A stretch of DNA of 60,000 nucleotides from NCBI RefSeq assembly GCF_963678635.1, contig NC_087067.1, positions 20,086,596-20,146,595 on the forward strand. The letters are read 5' to 3'. Both the position numbers and the translations under genes were made by a program. The notes below the pieces were generated by a model that was given only the letters and a program-made list of their open reading frames with translations, was not told the origin of the DNA and did no database searches. This DNA comes from Symsagittifera roscoffensis (taxonomy: Eukaryota; Xenacoelomorpha; Acoela; Convolutidae). This document shows, piece after piece, positions 54,301-59,479 of the stretch; within the stretch, counting starts at the first letter, position 1, and every line of letters starts with the position of its first letter.

Positions 54301-57300
54301 TCTAAGCAACTTTTGTTTCCTTCATTTTTTGTCTAATCCTAAGCCAATTTGAGAAAACTTAACAAAACTAACCTTCCAAAAATAACAAAATAGCTTGTAT
54401 TAGGGAAAACCCTGAATGTTTCGACTGCCTTTCAAGAACTATGTAGCTATTAATTTTCAAAGAATTGATGAATTCTTCAAAAAACGTTTGGAGTTTTGAG
54501 AATTTTTTTCCTAGTAGCGTAGCAATTATGACAACTAGCCTGTTTCAACTAATTTGAAAACACTTCTAAGACAGATTAAATTATTAGCACGAAAACTATC
54601 TTTAAACCCTCATAAATTTCCAAAAAAAAACATACCGAATGACCATTTGTGCATAAATTAAAACATTTCCATTCAAGTGCCAATGAACTTACTGAATACC
54701 GTTGTGTAGGTCAAGTTGATTTTCAAGGAAATTTTCAAAAACTGAACACACATTTAAATTAAGAAAATAAACAAAAAAAATGAAAACATTTTAAGAGAGT
54801 TTTTTTTTAAATCATCCTCCCAACACGCTATTTAAAGTACAAGGTGATTTATTTTGCATAGAACAAGGGTAATAAATAGACCAAAGAGCATGTCTCAATT
54901 CAATTCGGAACGATTTCTAAGACGGATTACAACTCCGCTGTCTCGTTAATAGCACGAAATATATCGCGCGTTAATTGTCGCACATTGGCCAAATTGGCAG
55001 TCTTTAAACAAACCCCCCATAACTTATAAAAATTGATCACAAGTGAAATATCTTTTCGAATTTGAGCTTAAGGCAACAAGGCCTTTCGATGATGTAAAAA
55101 AAATCTGTCAAAAGTTGATAGTTAAAAAGTCGATTTTTTTCGAAAAACAAAACCACCCCGAGCACAAATACCCGGTCATTTTCTTTGAAATTAGTTGGAT
55201 TAATACACAAAATAAAACCTTTACTTATGAAAAATGTAACAACCTATAATACTAAATTCGTTTAATTAGAGTTTTTGATTTTGTAGGGCGGGCAAAATGA
55301 AAAGAAATGAATTGGAGGTTTATATTTCAGCTCTGTCAGAGTGGTGGTCACAGAGATGCCCCCTTGCCACCTGAGAGCAGCAAAGTGAACTTTGACAACA
55401 TCGTCAAAAACGAAGACCGAATGTTGCAAGACGGAATCGTGTTCGTAAAACGAGTCTGCAAAGACTTCGACAAGTTCTTTGCCCAAAAGCAACCTCTAGA
55501 TGAGGACGACAAAGGAACGTATGACTCTATTAAAACTCTCTATGAAGTAGGAAAGTCGGGTAAGAAGGCAAAGAAAGCGAAAAACAAAAAGAAAAAAGGT
55601 AAAAAGAGTAAAAAAGGGAAGAAAAAGAAGCACAAAAAAGAGAAGAAAGGAAAGAAAGACGAAGGGTACAAGAAGAAGAAGAAGGATAAAGACAGTGAAG
55701 TTGATGACGTCGACACTAATTCAGAGGGTTCGGGAAAAAAAGAGAAGAAAAAAGGGATCAATTTATTTCTGGGAGTTGACAAAATAATCAAAAAAACTTA
55801 TTTTTGTTTCGACTTTTTTTTGTTGAATTGTTTAATACGATTTCGGTCCTCTTTACTAGACATTTTTGGAACGATTTTATACTCAGTCCCAAGAATTTTG
55901 ATGTCTGAGCTCAAGAAGAAAAAATTTGATCTTTTTTCATACACTTAGATGGGTTTGAACTTTTGATCCCACAAAACTAATTACTATTCTTTTTCATCGA
56001 TGTGAAAGGGCATCGTTATTAAAGAAACAGTTGGTGATATATTACAACAGGTGAGGTTCAATTTCAATAGCTGCATCGCTTTTTTTATAGTTCGCATTTT
56101 ATTTAAAAATTATTTCAAAAGCCAAACTTTTAGGCAAAGTAGGTTTAAAATATGAATGTTTGAATAGCATTTCATTTTGCAGAGTAATGTATTTACAAAA
56201 ACTATCTTAGTGTTAGAACAAGTGATTGAAATTGAAATGAATATATAATGCATTAAAGTTCTCAAATTTAATTTATGCACTGTTCTTGAAATTGCCACCT
56301 ATTGTTAAATATCACCGAGCAGTTTTGTAATTCCAATTTTTGAAAAAAGCTAGAATATGCAATCATGAAGTGCTTTTCTTCTTATAAATTCAAAGCTCAG
56401 AGCTCAAAAATGAAAAAGGGGTTTTTCATGCACATATTTTTTTGTAAAGTTATTGTTCCGGTTTTCGAAGCAAACGGAATATGTATGGTTGGATTGGTTT
56501 TTTATTCAGTAAAATTTCGGCGATCCAAATAGATATTACTTTTTGCAAATCAACTTTTGCTATCACATTTTTGCACTTGATCTTTGATTTTGTCCAAAAA
56601 TTATAGTTTTTAACCAACACTTTGTTTTCCCTAAAAATATTCAATATAGATTGAGGGGCAGTCGGAACATTCAGTGCTTTGCCCTGATATACGAACAGCC
56701 TTGTTATTCTTGAAACTTGTTAATTTGGGGTAATAAAGGCGAGACATATTTTGTCCTATCAACGTGAGCGAGAATTAGATCAATCAAAATTGAATCGAGA
56801 AAGTTTTTTTTGGCTGGGTTCTGATTTGTTTTTCGATGTCTAGGAATAAAATTATTTTGTCCCAATTTGCTAAGATTGCATTAATAGTTCTCACATTGTT
56901 TCAAACAGAAAGGTTCTTGGAATTATAAATCTTTATTGTCGTATATTTGCATTTTTTAAACGCTTTGAAAAAATTGGACAATTTTTTTTTTTTTTGGTCT
57001 CACTGGTATATTAAAAACATACAAAATGAGTTACACAGCGAACAAGTTTTTGGCGATGGATGAGTCCAAAAAATAGTTTCCTTTAATCGGGTTCAAGTTT
57101 TCCGATTCTTGATTATGGGTTAATCACCAATGCTACTGAACAAAATTCCAAGTTCATAAAAACCAGCGGTCATACTTAAATTGATTCCAAAAACTACAGG
57201 AAAAAAGAAGAAAAAGAATAAAAGCGATGAAGAATCTGAAGGCACAGACCCATTTTTGGCATCAAGTGATGAAGATTCCGAAAAAAGCCGGGATAAAAAG

Positions 57301-57810
57301 AAGAAACATCACAAAAAAGGAGGTAAGAAAAAGGAGAAGAAAAAACATCACGACAAAGACAAGTCAGAGAAAAAAGAACGCAAACATCGAGAATCGAAAA
57401 GTGTTGTTAAATCAGACGCTGAGACTTCTGAAAATGAAGAACATGAAAATGCCAACAAAAGTTTAAAACACAAGAAAAAATCACATCATGGTGATCGTCA
57501 TGAAGAAAAATCGGAAAAGTCAGGGAAAAAGGCAAAGACGGAAAAATCTGAGAAGGAGAAAAAAAGTAAAAGCAAAGAAAACAAAAGCGACGAAGAAATT
57601 GAAAACGATGAAGCAAACGAGAAACCGGATGAAGATAGAGAAAAAGGTGAAAACTCGCGCAGAGGAAAGGACGAAAAATCTGAAAAGAAACACCATAAGG
57701 AAAAGTCAGAAAAAAAGTCAAGGAGAGATTCGGAGAGGAAAGAGCGTAAAGACAAGAAGGAAAAGAAAGACAAAGAAAATGGGAGTGTTGTTGACTCGGA
57801 ATCTGACTGA
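12106..57810 (+). CDS. Gene 2: Sema-less plexin-like receptor with charged C-terminal tail
   Basis: Proposed exons: 12106-12375, 42030-42207, 44519-44706, 45755-45939, 46358-46571, 46835-47117, 49306-49509, 51182-51464, 51761-51830, 52098-52275, 52861-53061, 55331-55727, 57200-57810, about 1,086 residues. Order: signal peptide; IPT-like region with NLT|CLAP and PVF landmarks; one transmembrane helix; GAP segment C1; an RBD-like insert; GAP segment C2 with RLFWAHIVKDPSRLFD; last GAP helices; Lys-rich tail. Sema and PSI domains are absent. Canonical plexins are type I receptors of about 1,900 residues. Where they have LLRRTE in C1, this protein has KLFPEK, so the Rap-GAP arginines look lost. 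Phases agree at all junctions except exon 11/12. The intron after exon 10 appears to use a GC donor. Family call is from motif alignment by memory. Confidence 0.75.
12402..13082. mobile_element. Candidate small TIR element
   Basis: Exact 13-bp inverted ends CTCGTTTAGAAGT (12402) and ACTTCTAAACGAG (13070) flank 681 bp with no ORF. The same 13-mer, or one-base variants, recurs at 14193, about 15108, 15154, 25258 and 25309. No target duplication is evident, so the element may be fortuitous. Confidence 0.4.
13083..14552. other. Intron sequence without recognisable features
   Basis: AT-rich sequence with short T runs, before the tandem duplication begins. No exon, RNA gene or repeat termini seen, apart from the ACTTCTAAACGAG motif at 14193. 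Confidence 0.4.
16200..16350. repeat. AT-rich degenerate tandem repeat
   Basis: Repeated ACAGATTATATACAGA-like units with step about 12-16 bp. The equivalent in copy 2 is about 26340-26460. Confidence 0.6.
16484..16488. other. Empty target site (GACTT) of the LTR element
   Basis: Copy 1 reads aatgttGACTTtatgaatgc uninterrupted. Copy 2 has GACTT on both sides of the LTR element (26597-26601 and 34594-34598). This is the pre-insertion allele in paralogous form. Confidence 0.9.
17631..18041. mobile_element. hAT-type MITE in duplication copy 1
   Basis: It starts CAAAGGCGGATTTAGG and ends CTAAATCCGCCCCTG. Flanked by GCCACAAA (17623-17630) and GCCACGAA (18042-18049), an 8-bp target duplication with one later change. 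It is the same insertion as 36243-36574 in copy 2, so it predates the segmental duplication. Confidence 0.8.
18290..19960 (+). mobile_element. Degenerate retroelement remnant (protease-like, YVDD-like, TDGSG pieces)
   Basis: A protease-like frame reads KLTMLLDSGASKSVIPEL at about 18643-18696. TKYVDDQNCVG at about 19466-19500 resembles a reverse-transcriptase YVDD box. VFTDGSGQFTQE at about 19849-19885 resembles an RNase H start. The frames are broken by stops. A (TC)n tract lies at 18866-18892. No LTRs recognised, and the superfamily is unclear. A parallel remnant occurs in copy 2. Confidence 0.4.
20106..21104 (-). repeat. Two diverged HINE-like copies in tandem
   Basis: Unit 1 (about 20106-20600) begins 'gagtgctcgtatatcagggt' and ends 'tcttcaaaagtctgaacaa'. 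Unit 2 (about 20600-21104) begins 'aagactgttcgtatatcagg' and ends 'ttttcgaaagccggaaca'. Both keep the family's terminal hairpin region and subterminal block in diverged form. Copy 2 equivalents are 40046-40541 and 40541-41030. Confidence 0.55.
21906..22957 (+). mobile_element. HINE-like repeat copy C, interrupted
   Basis: The left part (21906 to about 22212) begins TTGTTCCGACTTTTGTAACG. The right end (about 22865-22957) finishes 'gatacgagcagtcttgttt'. About 650 bp between them is not part of the family and contains 'gatccctccataatgagaaa' and a 'ctacgagcatgcctgcc' block seen again at 23500. Absent from duplication copy 2. Confidence 0.6.
23710..23837. mobile_element. 128-bp MITE-like inverted repeat
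   Basis: Perfect 16-bp inverted ends AGTAGACAGTCATAAA and TTTATGACTGTCTACT. It is also in duplication copy 2 at 43021-43147. Flanked by 'acgtagcaaaa' on the left and 'tgttgaccg' on the right, with no clear target duplication. Confidence 0.6.
23860..24630. repeat. Fold-back element
   Basis: Arms of about 130 bp in inverted orientation. The left arm (24046-24180) contains AATCAAGAATTACGCTGATA and 'ctattacacagcccaacgaa'. The right arm (24291-24430) contains 'ttaggctgtgtaataggctc' and 'cagcgtaattcttggttaat'. The same arrangement occurs at 43175-43940 and, diverged, at 53976-54380. Confidence 0.65.
26602..28633 (+). repeat. 5' LTR (2,032 bp)
   Basis: It begins TGTAGAATTGGTGATTCTAC and ends CCCCACGTTTACA. 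Compared with the 3' LTR it lacks about 350 bp near 27996. Scattered substitutions separate the two LTRs, so the insertion is not very recent. Confidence 0.9.
28634..28656 (+). promoter_or_regulatory. Primer binding site region
   Basis: Immediately after the LTR: G then TGGCGCTCCAGGGTGGGCGC. The TGG start is as expected for pairing with a tRNA 3' CCA. The tRNA is not identified. Confidence 0.55.
28726..29403 (+). CDS. Retrotransposon Gag, N-terminal part
   Basis: ATG at 28726, 225 codons. It has a gypsy-type capsid pattern, with F-P-S-S-S-Y-Q-N-W-Q-D-W and later L-T-C-L-T-G-W-A-L-D-E-F. The frame stops at 29401 just before the reading frame that carries the nucleocapsid region, consistent with a frameshift mutation around 29350-29400. 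It would form the virus-like-particle shell of the element. Confidence 0.75.
   Translation: MALNNQDRQLMAEAAVAAANAFDKQHGVFGFGTIRPDRFPSSSYQNWQDWRKHFAWIADANRWDDEQARMVLLTCLTGWALDEFTSKPAHFREEVDGFEEPTLGRMLAELDQRMMPFQTQSAARAEFKNLMQEEGEGLRNFARRVRSLGEVANTNLGAQARDDMNREQFTDGLCDFELQELLLREDLENFNQAVARAHTLDMARKTVRMKSRRSPNHARCSRPDD
29404..29866 (+). CDS. Retrotransposon Gag, C-terminal part with zinc knuckle
   Basis: Continues gag in another frame: a Gln-rich coiled-coil-like stretch with DLRLDQKMKAQNN, then a CCHC knuckle CFNCGQVGHIAKGC (about 29778-29820). It ends at TAG 29864. The knuckle binds RNA in functional elements. Confidence 0.75.
30072..31058 (+). pseudogene. Retrotransposon protease and degenerate pol remainder
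   Basis: The protease active site is VLLDTGATTDLI (D at 30193), and the flap region is followed by M-V-L-G-L-R-L-M-K-E, typical of retropepsins. Downstream the frame runs through Arg/Glu-rich sequence with no RT motifs, and ends at 31056 after a segment resembling the post-RNase H linker to integrase. RT and RNase H are deleted between these points. 328 codons. Confidence 0.75.
31211..31876 (+). pseudogene. Retrotransposon integrase core, degenerate
   Basis: The first catalytic Asp lies in MAVDILGPI (about 31359) and the second in LRTDQGKVFGS (about 31542). Where integrases have a conserved Glu shortly after a G-Q, this frame reads GQYND, so the third carboxylate appears lost. The N-terminal zinc-binding region is broken by a stop near 31190 and by missing Cys/His. 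After the stop at 31874, a 22-bp piece (agataaaatctgggtgtggg plus cg) is tandemly duplicated (about 31990-32033). Confidence 0.75.
32205..32220 (+). promoter_or_regulatory. Polypurine tract
   Basis: The purine-rich 'ctagaagggaagac' lies directly before the 3' LTR, where the plus-strand primer of LTR elements is expected. Confidence 0.6.
32221..34593 (+). repeat. 3' LTR (2,373 bp)
   Basis: It begins TGTAAAATTGGTGATTATAC and ends CCCCACGTTTACA. It carries about 350 bp (about 33612-33962) absent from the 5' LTR. It is followed by the GACTT target duplication and then the copy 1-like sequence 'tatgaatgcatttgg'. Confidence 0.9.
35129..35635 (+). mobile_element. HINE-like repeat copy D, with paralogous empty site
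   Basis: It begins TGTTCCGACTTTTGATACGA and ends 'ctgatacaagcagtcttg'. Copy 1 at about 17005-17035 reads 'caagtgtgtcattttgtttt' then 'gcaagc' without it, and the flanks rejoin with at most one base difference in length. So there is no target-site duplication, and the insertion lies within a T run. Confidence 0.8.
36243..36574. mobile_element. hAT-type MITE in duplication copy 2
   Basis: It starts CAGGGGCGGATTTTGG and ends ATATCCGCCCCTG. It is flanked by a perfect 8-bp target duplication GCCACAAA (36235-36242 and 36575-36582). The CAGGG terminus and 8-bp duplication are typical of hAT elements. No transposase. Confidence 0.85.
36890..38790 (+). mobile_element. Degenerate retroelement remnant, copy 2 equivalent
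   Basis: Parallels 18290-19960: the YVDD-like piece (about 38178) and TDGSG (about 38549) are kept. The protease-like piece is missing and a hAT MITE fragment sits in its place. A (TC)n tract lies at 37696-37716. Confidence 0.4.
37210..37534. mobile_element. hAT-type MITE, left-truncated
   Basis: It ends CTAGATCCGCCCCTG at 37534. The left terminus is missing (it starts 'aaatccccctttgatac'). Not present in duplication copy 1. Confidence 0.6.
38817..40002 (-). mobile_element. 5'-truncated LINE (non-LTR retrotransposon)
   Basis: Minus-strand reverse-transcriptase core and C-terminal region with stops. The 3' end consists of short CTGGAA-type repeats at 38817. It is flanked by a duplication of about 50 bp (38762-38816 and 40003-40055, both ending 'cataacgagagtgct'). 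Copy 1 has this target sequence once, at about 20063-20117. Clade not determined. Confidence 0.8.
39459..39827 (-). pseudogene. LINE reverse-transcriptase fragment
   Basis: It contains SGVRQGSVLSPSLFNLAI and the catalytic box LEFADDICLLE (FADD near 39645). Sequence further 5' on this strand reads FDFKAAFDSVHRECI before a stop. 3' pieces include KIFNACVKTILLYGNETWP (39144-39419) and WLGHVLRMNEDEVPNATLEF (38833-39130). Inactivated by stops and frameshifts and by 5' truncation. Confidence 0.8.
40046..41030 (-). repeat. Two diverged HINE-like copies, copy 2 equivalents
   Basis: Colinear with 20106-21104. It begins 'gagtgctggtatatcaaggt' and ends 'ttttcgaaagccggaaca'. Confidence 0.5.
42030..42207 (+). 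CDS. Gene 2 exon 2: IPT-like domain
   Basis: Acceptor tttgttttag|TGT (phase 0), donor GCAG|gtacag (phase 1). It reads CLAPLEATLGRQPFRTSDNK, then IVPAPVFSLDMEHF and a strand-rich end. CLAP and P-x-F match the plexin landmarks T-C-x-A-P and N-P-V-F between the last IPT repeats. It lies inside duplication copy 2; copy 1 has no equivalent. Confidence 0.75.
43175..43940. repeat. Fold-back element, copy 2 equivalent
   Basis: Same inverted arms as 23860-24630, e.g. 'ctattacacagcccaacaaa' and 'ttaggctgtgaaataggctt'. Confidence 0.6.
43977..44307. mobile_element. hAT-type MITE, degenerate
   Basis: Shares the family body ('ggcgccaatatatattgatt', 'gggggagcgcacaccgaaaa') and ends CTAGATCCACCCCTG. The left end is degenerate. 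Confidence 0.55.
44519..44706 (+). CDS. Gene 2 exon 3: last IPT-like strand region
   Basis: Acceptor gtgtttag|AC (phase 1). It encodes WNDELKEKFRMYVYSEECTS, then a Tyr/Phe/Asp/Cys strand and KVSNFVVDVCDCARKIL. The two Cys spaced by a strand match the plexin IPT pattern. Two phase-0 donors are possible: gcg|gtcaac (44706, preferred because it keeps the terminal strands) and aag|gtcagc (44640). Confidence 0.65.
45289..45701. mobile_element. hAT-type MITE
   Basis: It begins near AGGGGCGGATCTAGG and ends CTAAATCCGCCCCTG. Both TIRs are well preserved. The body has the family 'gcactttt' and 'aaaacagcgtttttttggcg' blocks. Confidence 0.65.
45755..45939 (+). CDS. Gene 2 exon 4: transmembrane helix
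   Basis: Acceptor tttttttgcag|TCT (phase 0), donor TTTCAA|gtgagt (phase 2). After SDSVTTS comes a run of about 25 hydrophobic residues (VVLFVLAILVLLGLAGFAIF), then a Lys/Glu-rich juxtamembrane segment like the coiled juxtamembrane of plexins. Confidence 0.8.
45940..46357 (+). other. Gene 2 intron 4
   Basis: GT-AG intron of unremarkable AT-rich sequence. No repeat recognised. Confidence 0.5.
46358..46571 (+). CDS. Gene 2 exon 5: start of plexin GAP (C1)
   Basis: Acceptor aatctgtag|A (phase 2), donor CTACCG|gttggt (phase 0). The C-terminal part, ILKKPIFLKATRHICDSRTL, aligns with the plexin INNKVFLLSFIRTLESQRSF pattern. Confidence 0.75.
46835..47117 (+). CDS. Gene 2 exon 6: GAP C1, arginine site altered
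   Basis: Acceptor attttttag|GAG (phase 0), donor AATG|gtgagt (phase 1). ELTQEMAAIIVLSNYHHMED and LAKTLPDLLKQ match the plexin RDRGNVASLIM...YATDVLKQLLADL pattern. Then RSKLFPEKAVAKTPFVAYF sits where plexins have LLLRRTESVAEKMLTNWF, so the two catalytic arginines are replaced. Confidence 0.8.
47118..49305 (+). other. Gene 2 intron 6
   Basis: Contains a hAT MITE (47563-47951), a second MITE end (about 48112-48134), several short tandem repeats of 'gatgaacgtagt...aatctt' (48168, 48222, 48286, 48432) and the unclassified intronic repeat (48880-49130). Confidence 0.5.
47563..47951. mobile_element. hAT-type MITE
   Basis: Left end 'gggcgaatctaggattttct' followed by a G run; right end TTAAATCCGCCACTG. 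It shares 'ggcgccaaaggcgccttta' with other copies. Confidence 0.6.
49306..49509 (+). CDS. Gene 2 exon 7: RBD-like region, first part
   Basis: Acceptor caccttag|GG (phase 1), donor AGTC|gtaagt (phase 1). It encodes YHDADSGIGEYMIADIKIPY, a Lys-rich strand, and VIACYRSTDNEKTLRKALMD, which resembles the ubiquitin-like Rho-binding insert of plexins (V-K-I-L-N-C-D-T-I-T-Q-V-K-E-K-I-L-D). Weak on its own; the position supports it. Confidence 0.7.
49510..51181 (+). other. Gene 2 intron 7
   Basis: Dense in the unclassified intronic repeat family (about 49690-49860, 50040-50110, 50320-50680, 50740-51000), suggesting local spread or serial duplication. No exon seen. Confidence 0.5.
51182..51464 (+). 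CDS. Gene 2 exon 8: RBD-like region, second part
   Basis: Acceptor aactgcaag|AA (phase 1), a weak polypyrimidine context. The preferred donor GTTAA|gtattt at 51464 (phase 2) is the one compatible with exon 9. The frame itself stays open to a stop at 51496. It is Lys/Ser-rich with F-K-S-G-D-T-I-W-D-F-E-Q-L and an end resembling the RBD-to-GAP linker. Confidence 0.6.
51761..51830 (+). CDS. Gene 2 exon 9 (short)
   Basis: Acceptor gatgttttag|A (phase 2), donor AAAATG|gtaatt (phase 0). It reads TYPDRYLNNEFRLSGRDSAH and SKM. With the next exon this gives SKM-V, matching the plexin S-K-M-V-S-E-I-Y-L-T-R start of C2. Confidence 0.6.
52098..52275 (+). CDS. Gene 2 exon 10: plexin GAP C2 helices
   Basis: Acceptor gttttag|GTG (phase 0). 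It encodes VRKEIKADIISLIEEIENAH, then FVEECIDFACKKADAPNYV and a Tyr/Lys end, parallel to the plexin helices before RFW and to gene 1 387-586. No GT donor precedes the in-frame stop at 52278. A GC donor at TCAA|gctaaa gives the right phase. Confidence 0.75.
52276..52860 (+). other. Probable GC-AG intron
   Basis: Starts gctaaa, ends ttgtttctag. Splicing here joins ...LGLNS-M-RLFWAHIV in phase and matches gene 1, which has no intron at this point. It contains a degenerate hAT MITE piece (about 52500-52730, ending CTCTAAATCTGCCTCTG). Confidence 0.55.
52861..53061 (+). CDS. Gene 2 exon 11: plexin GAP RFW region
   Basis: Acceptor tttctag|TG (phase 1). It reads RLFWAHIVKDPSRLFDLSYE, then KVTRKNMEIVSALLGSENCA and ...HLFGRDNEHLIWFKN. 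It parallels R-F-W-V-N-x-I-K-N-P-x-F-V-F-D, S-V-V-A-Q-T-F and R-L-G-K-D-S. The R sits one position before its usual place next to FW. The donor GCAA|gtgcaa leaves phase 1, which does not fit the main acceptor of exon 12. Confidence 0.8.
53393..53904 (+). mobile_element. HINE-like repeat copy E
   Basis: It begins TTGTTCCGACTTTTGTTATG and ends 'cctgatgcgagcagtcttg'. The body matches copy D closely in order. Confidence 0.7.
53976..54380. repeat. Fold-back element, diverged third copy
   Basis: It starts 'cagcgctgatttaatgtaac' and contains 'ttgtgctgtgtaagaggttt' and 'cagcgtaattcttgattaaa', as in 23860-24630. It lies outside the segmental duplication, so it is a genuine dispersed family. Confidence 0.55.
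54383..55196 (-). mobile_element. HINE-like repeat copy F, diverged
   Basis: The left end 'aaccctgaatgtttcgactg' and right end 'gagcacaaatacccggtcat' bracket family body sequence ('gcgcgttaattgtcgcacat'). About 250 bp longer than copy A, so probably interrupted near 54480-54790. Confidence 0.5.
55331..55727 (+). CDS. Gene 2 exon 12: last GAP helices and Lys-rich start of tail
   Basis: Acceptor atatttcag|CTC gives phase 0. An alternative acceptor gag|AT at 55356 would match exon 11 (phase 1). It encodes GIVFVKRVCKDFDKFFAQKQ and a helix with D-K-G-T-Y-D-S-I-K-T-L-Y-E, matching gene 1 at about 10255-10385. Then comes a run of about 60 residues mostly Lys with Gly/Glu/Asp. Donor GAGG|gttcgg (phase 1) matches exon 13. 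Confidence 0.7.
55728..57199 (+). other. Gene 2 last intron
   Basis: Contains a short, diverged HINE-like fragment (about 56452-56705). Otherwise AT-rich with no support for exons. Confidence 0.45.
56452..56705 (+). repeat. HINE-like fragment H
   Basis: Both family ends are present ('tgttccggttttcgaagcaa' and 'ctgatatacgaacagccttg'), but only about 250 bp lie between them, so it is an internally deleted copy. Confidence 0.5.
57200..57810 (+). CDS. Gene 2 exon 13: charged C-terminal tail
   Basis: Acceptor aactacag|GA (phase 1), stop TGA at 57808. About 203 residues, nearly all Lys, Glu, Ser, Asp, His and Arg (for example KKKHHKKGGKKKEKKKHHDK). Strongly alternating charge without hydrophobic residues, ending SVVDSESD. 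It has no counterpart in canonical plexins but parallels the charged IDRs of gene 1. Confidence 0.75.
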
Positions 57811-57937
57811 GAAGTTCCTAGAACAACTACTCCTTGAAAATTCAGTTAATCGCCTAAGCCTTTCTTCTATTTCAATTTTTCGAGTCATTTGTTTACGTTT
57901 AAAACTTTGAAATTGTTTCTGTTTTTTTTCAATAATT

Positions 57938-57943
57938 TAATAA
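57938..57943 (+). terminator. Polyadenylation signal of gene 2
   Basis: AATAAA 127 bp after the stop, within an A/T-rich 3' end. Confidence 0.55.
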
Positions 57944-58104
57944 AAAATTTCTCACAAAAAAACGAACAAATACAAAAACGTCAGCCTTGGATCATAGTTG
58001 TCATTTTTTGGCTTTTCAGTAGTACTAAATATCAACAAAGAAAAATTAGAAAATTGTCTTGGAAAAATTACGACCTGATTTGCAGTACCGATTTAACATT
58101 TTCC

Positions 58105-59479
58105 TGTAGAAGTATGCACTTGCAGTACTTGCTAATTTAAAATTATAAATTAACGTAAGAGAATCAACATAGTGATGACGTTGACGGTCGCACAAATTTA
58201 TGTGAAATTGTAATATTTATGCGTCTAATGAGCATAATATAGGTCTAATCTGCAAACCCCCTTCATTATTTTAAAAACAATGACAAAATTAATACATTTT
58301 ACTGCAATAGTATAATATAAAAAGTCCAATATCAGTTAAGCTGCAGGTTTAATTATCATCGCTCTTGTTACCTCCTGTGCAAAGTTCAAGTCTGTATGTT
58401 TCACTTTTTTCTATCCGTTTTTGTATTTCTTCTATCATGCTGATAGTTTACATCTCAACCGCAATAAACGAGTCGTTAGTTGCAATAGCGTCACTAGAAT
58501 TTCCGCTAACGTTACTAAACTGCATTGTGCCTTTCGCCATCATCGCCCCAAGAGTTTCTATCACTTCAATTTCAATCGGTAGCTTGTCCTCAATTTCCCC
58601 GTAGCCCCTGTATCTTTCATTCCCTGTATCTTTCAACAGAAAACAAGAGAGTGATTCTCTCATTCAACATCAAGTCGTTAACTCGGTCGGCTCGTACCAA
58701 CCTTGATATATCAACCAACATCACACCATGCTCACTCACTCTAACACTATGACCTTTAACAACAACTTAATAACGCAATAACAATTTCATAAGGGGCGGC
58801 CCTTCTGCCGTGCCCCAGACTGACCTTAGATGGTCAGCTGGCATTTTTGCCATGGCTTTCAATGCAGCTGCTTTGGGCATGTTCATGTCAGTTCCGCCTT
58901 CTGTAACATCAATTTGCAGTGACTGCCTGTTGTTGTCTTCTGTCGTCATCATTTTTGAACCTGAATCTCTTAATATGTCAGGTTTGTGAATGATAACTTA
59001 ATGAATTATTTGTTTCCCGACTAATTTTCTCAGTCAGTTACTCAAAATATGACTGCGACTTTTTCTATCTTGATTTCCAATCTTGATCTAGCTTGACTTT
59101 TTCGGTGCGCATTCAACCTAGTAGCTTTGTGACTAGCTTGATCCCGACTCCTTCTGGGCATGCCCTGGGTGTCCTCGCTTGTCTCCGGTTCCGGTGCTAG
59201 GGGGTGCTCAACTCTATCCTACGTCCCCATCGTCGCCTCAGCGTCTAGGAACGCGTAGTCTTGCATGACTTTAGCTTGGTGGAAGTACGCACTTGCAATA
59301 CTTGCCAATGTAACGATAAAAGCAAACGTAAGATAATCAACGTGACTTCAACGTGACTTTAACGGTGGTCACTGGCAACGCGTACTCTTAATAATCAACT
59401 GTTTTTAATCATAGTAACGTTCACCTTGAAGGTAGCAAAAGTTTATGTAATATCGTAATATCTATGTTTCTACTCCACA
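58105..59479 (-). mobile_element. Small degenerate LTR (TRIM-like) element
   Basis: Direct repeats 58105-58234 and about 59280-59479 share 'GCACTTGCA-TACTTGC' and 'AATATTTATG'/'AATATCTATG' blocks. On the minus strand both start TG and end CA-like. Minus-strand frames between them (58767-58952 and 58448-58663) are Met/Lys/Glu-rich but match nothing I know. Right flank 'acttcacccg' and left flank 'attttcc' show no target duplication. Confidence 0.4.

Larger units (their letters stand above)
53062..55330 (+). other. Gene 2 intron 11, possibly hiding a short exon
   Basis: Occupied by HINE copy E, a fold-back copy and HINE copy F. Unique sequence remains at about 53062-53390. A small unrecognised exon could explain the phase mismatch between exons 11 and 12. 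Confidence 0.4.
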
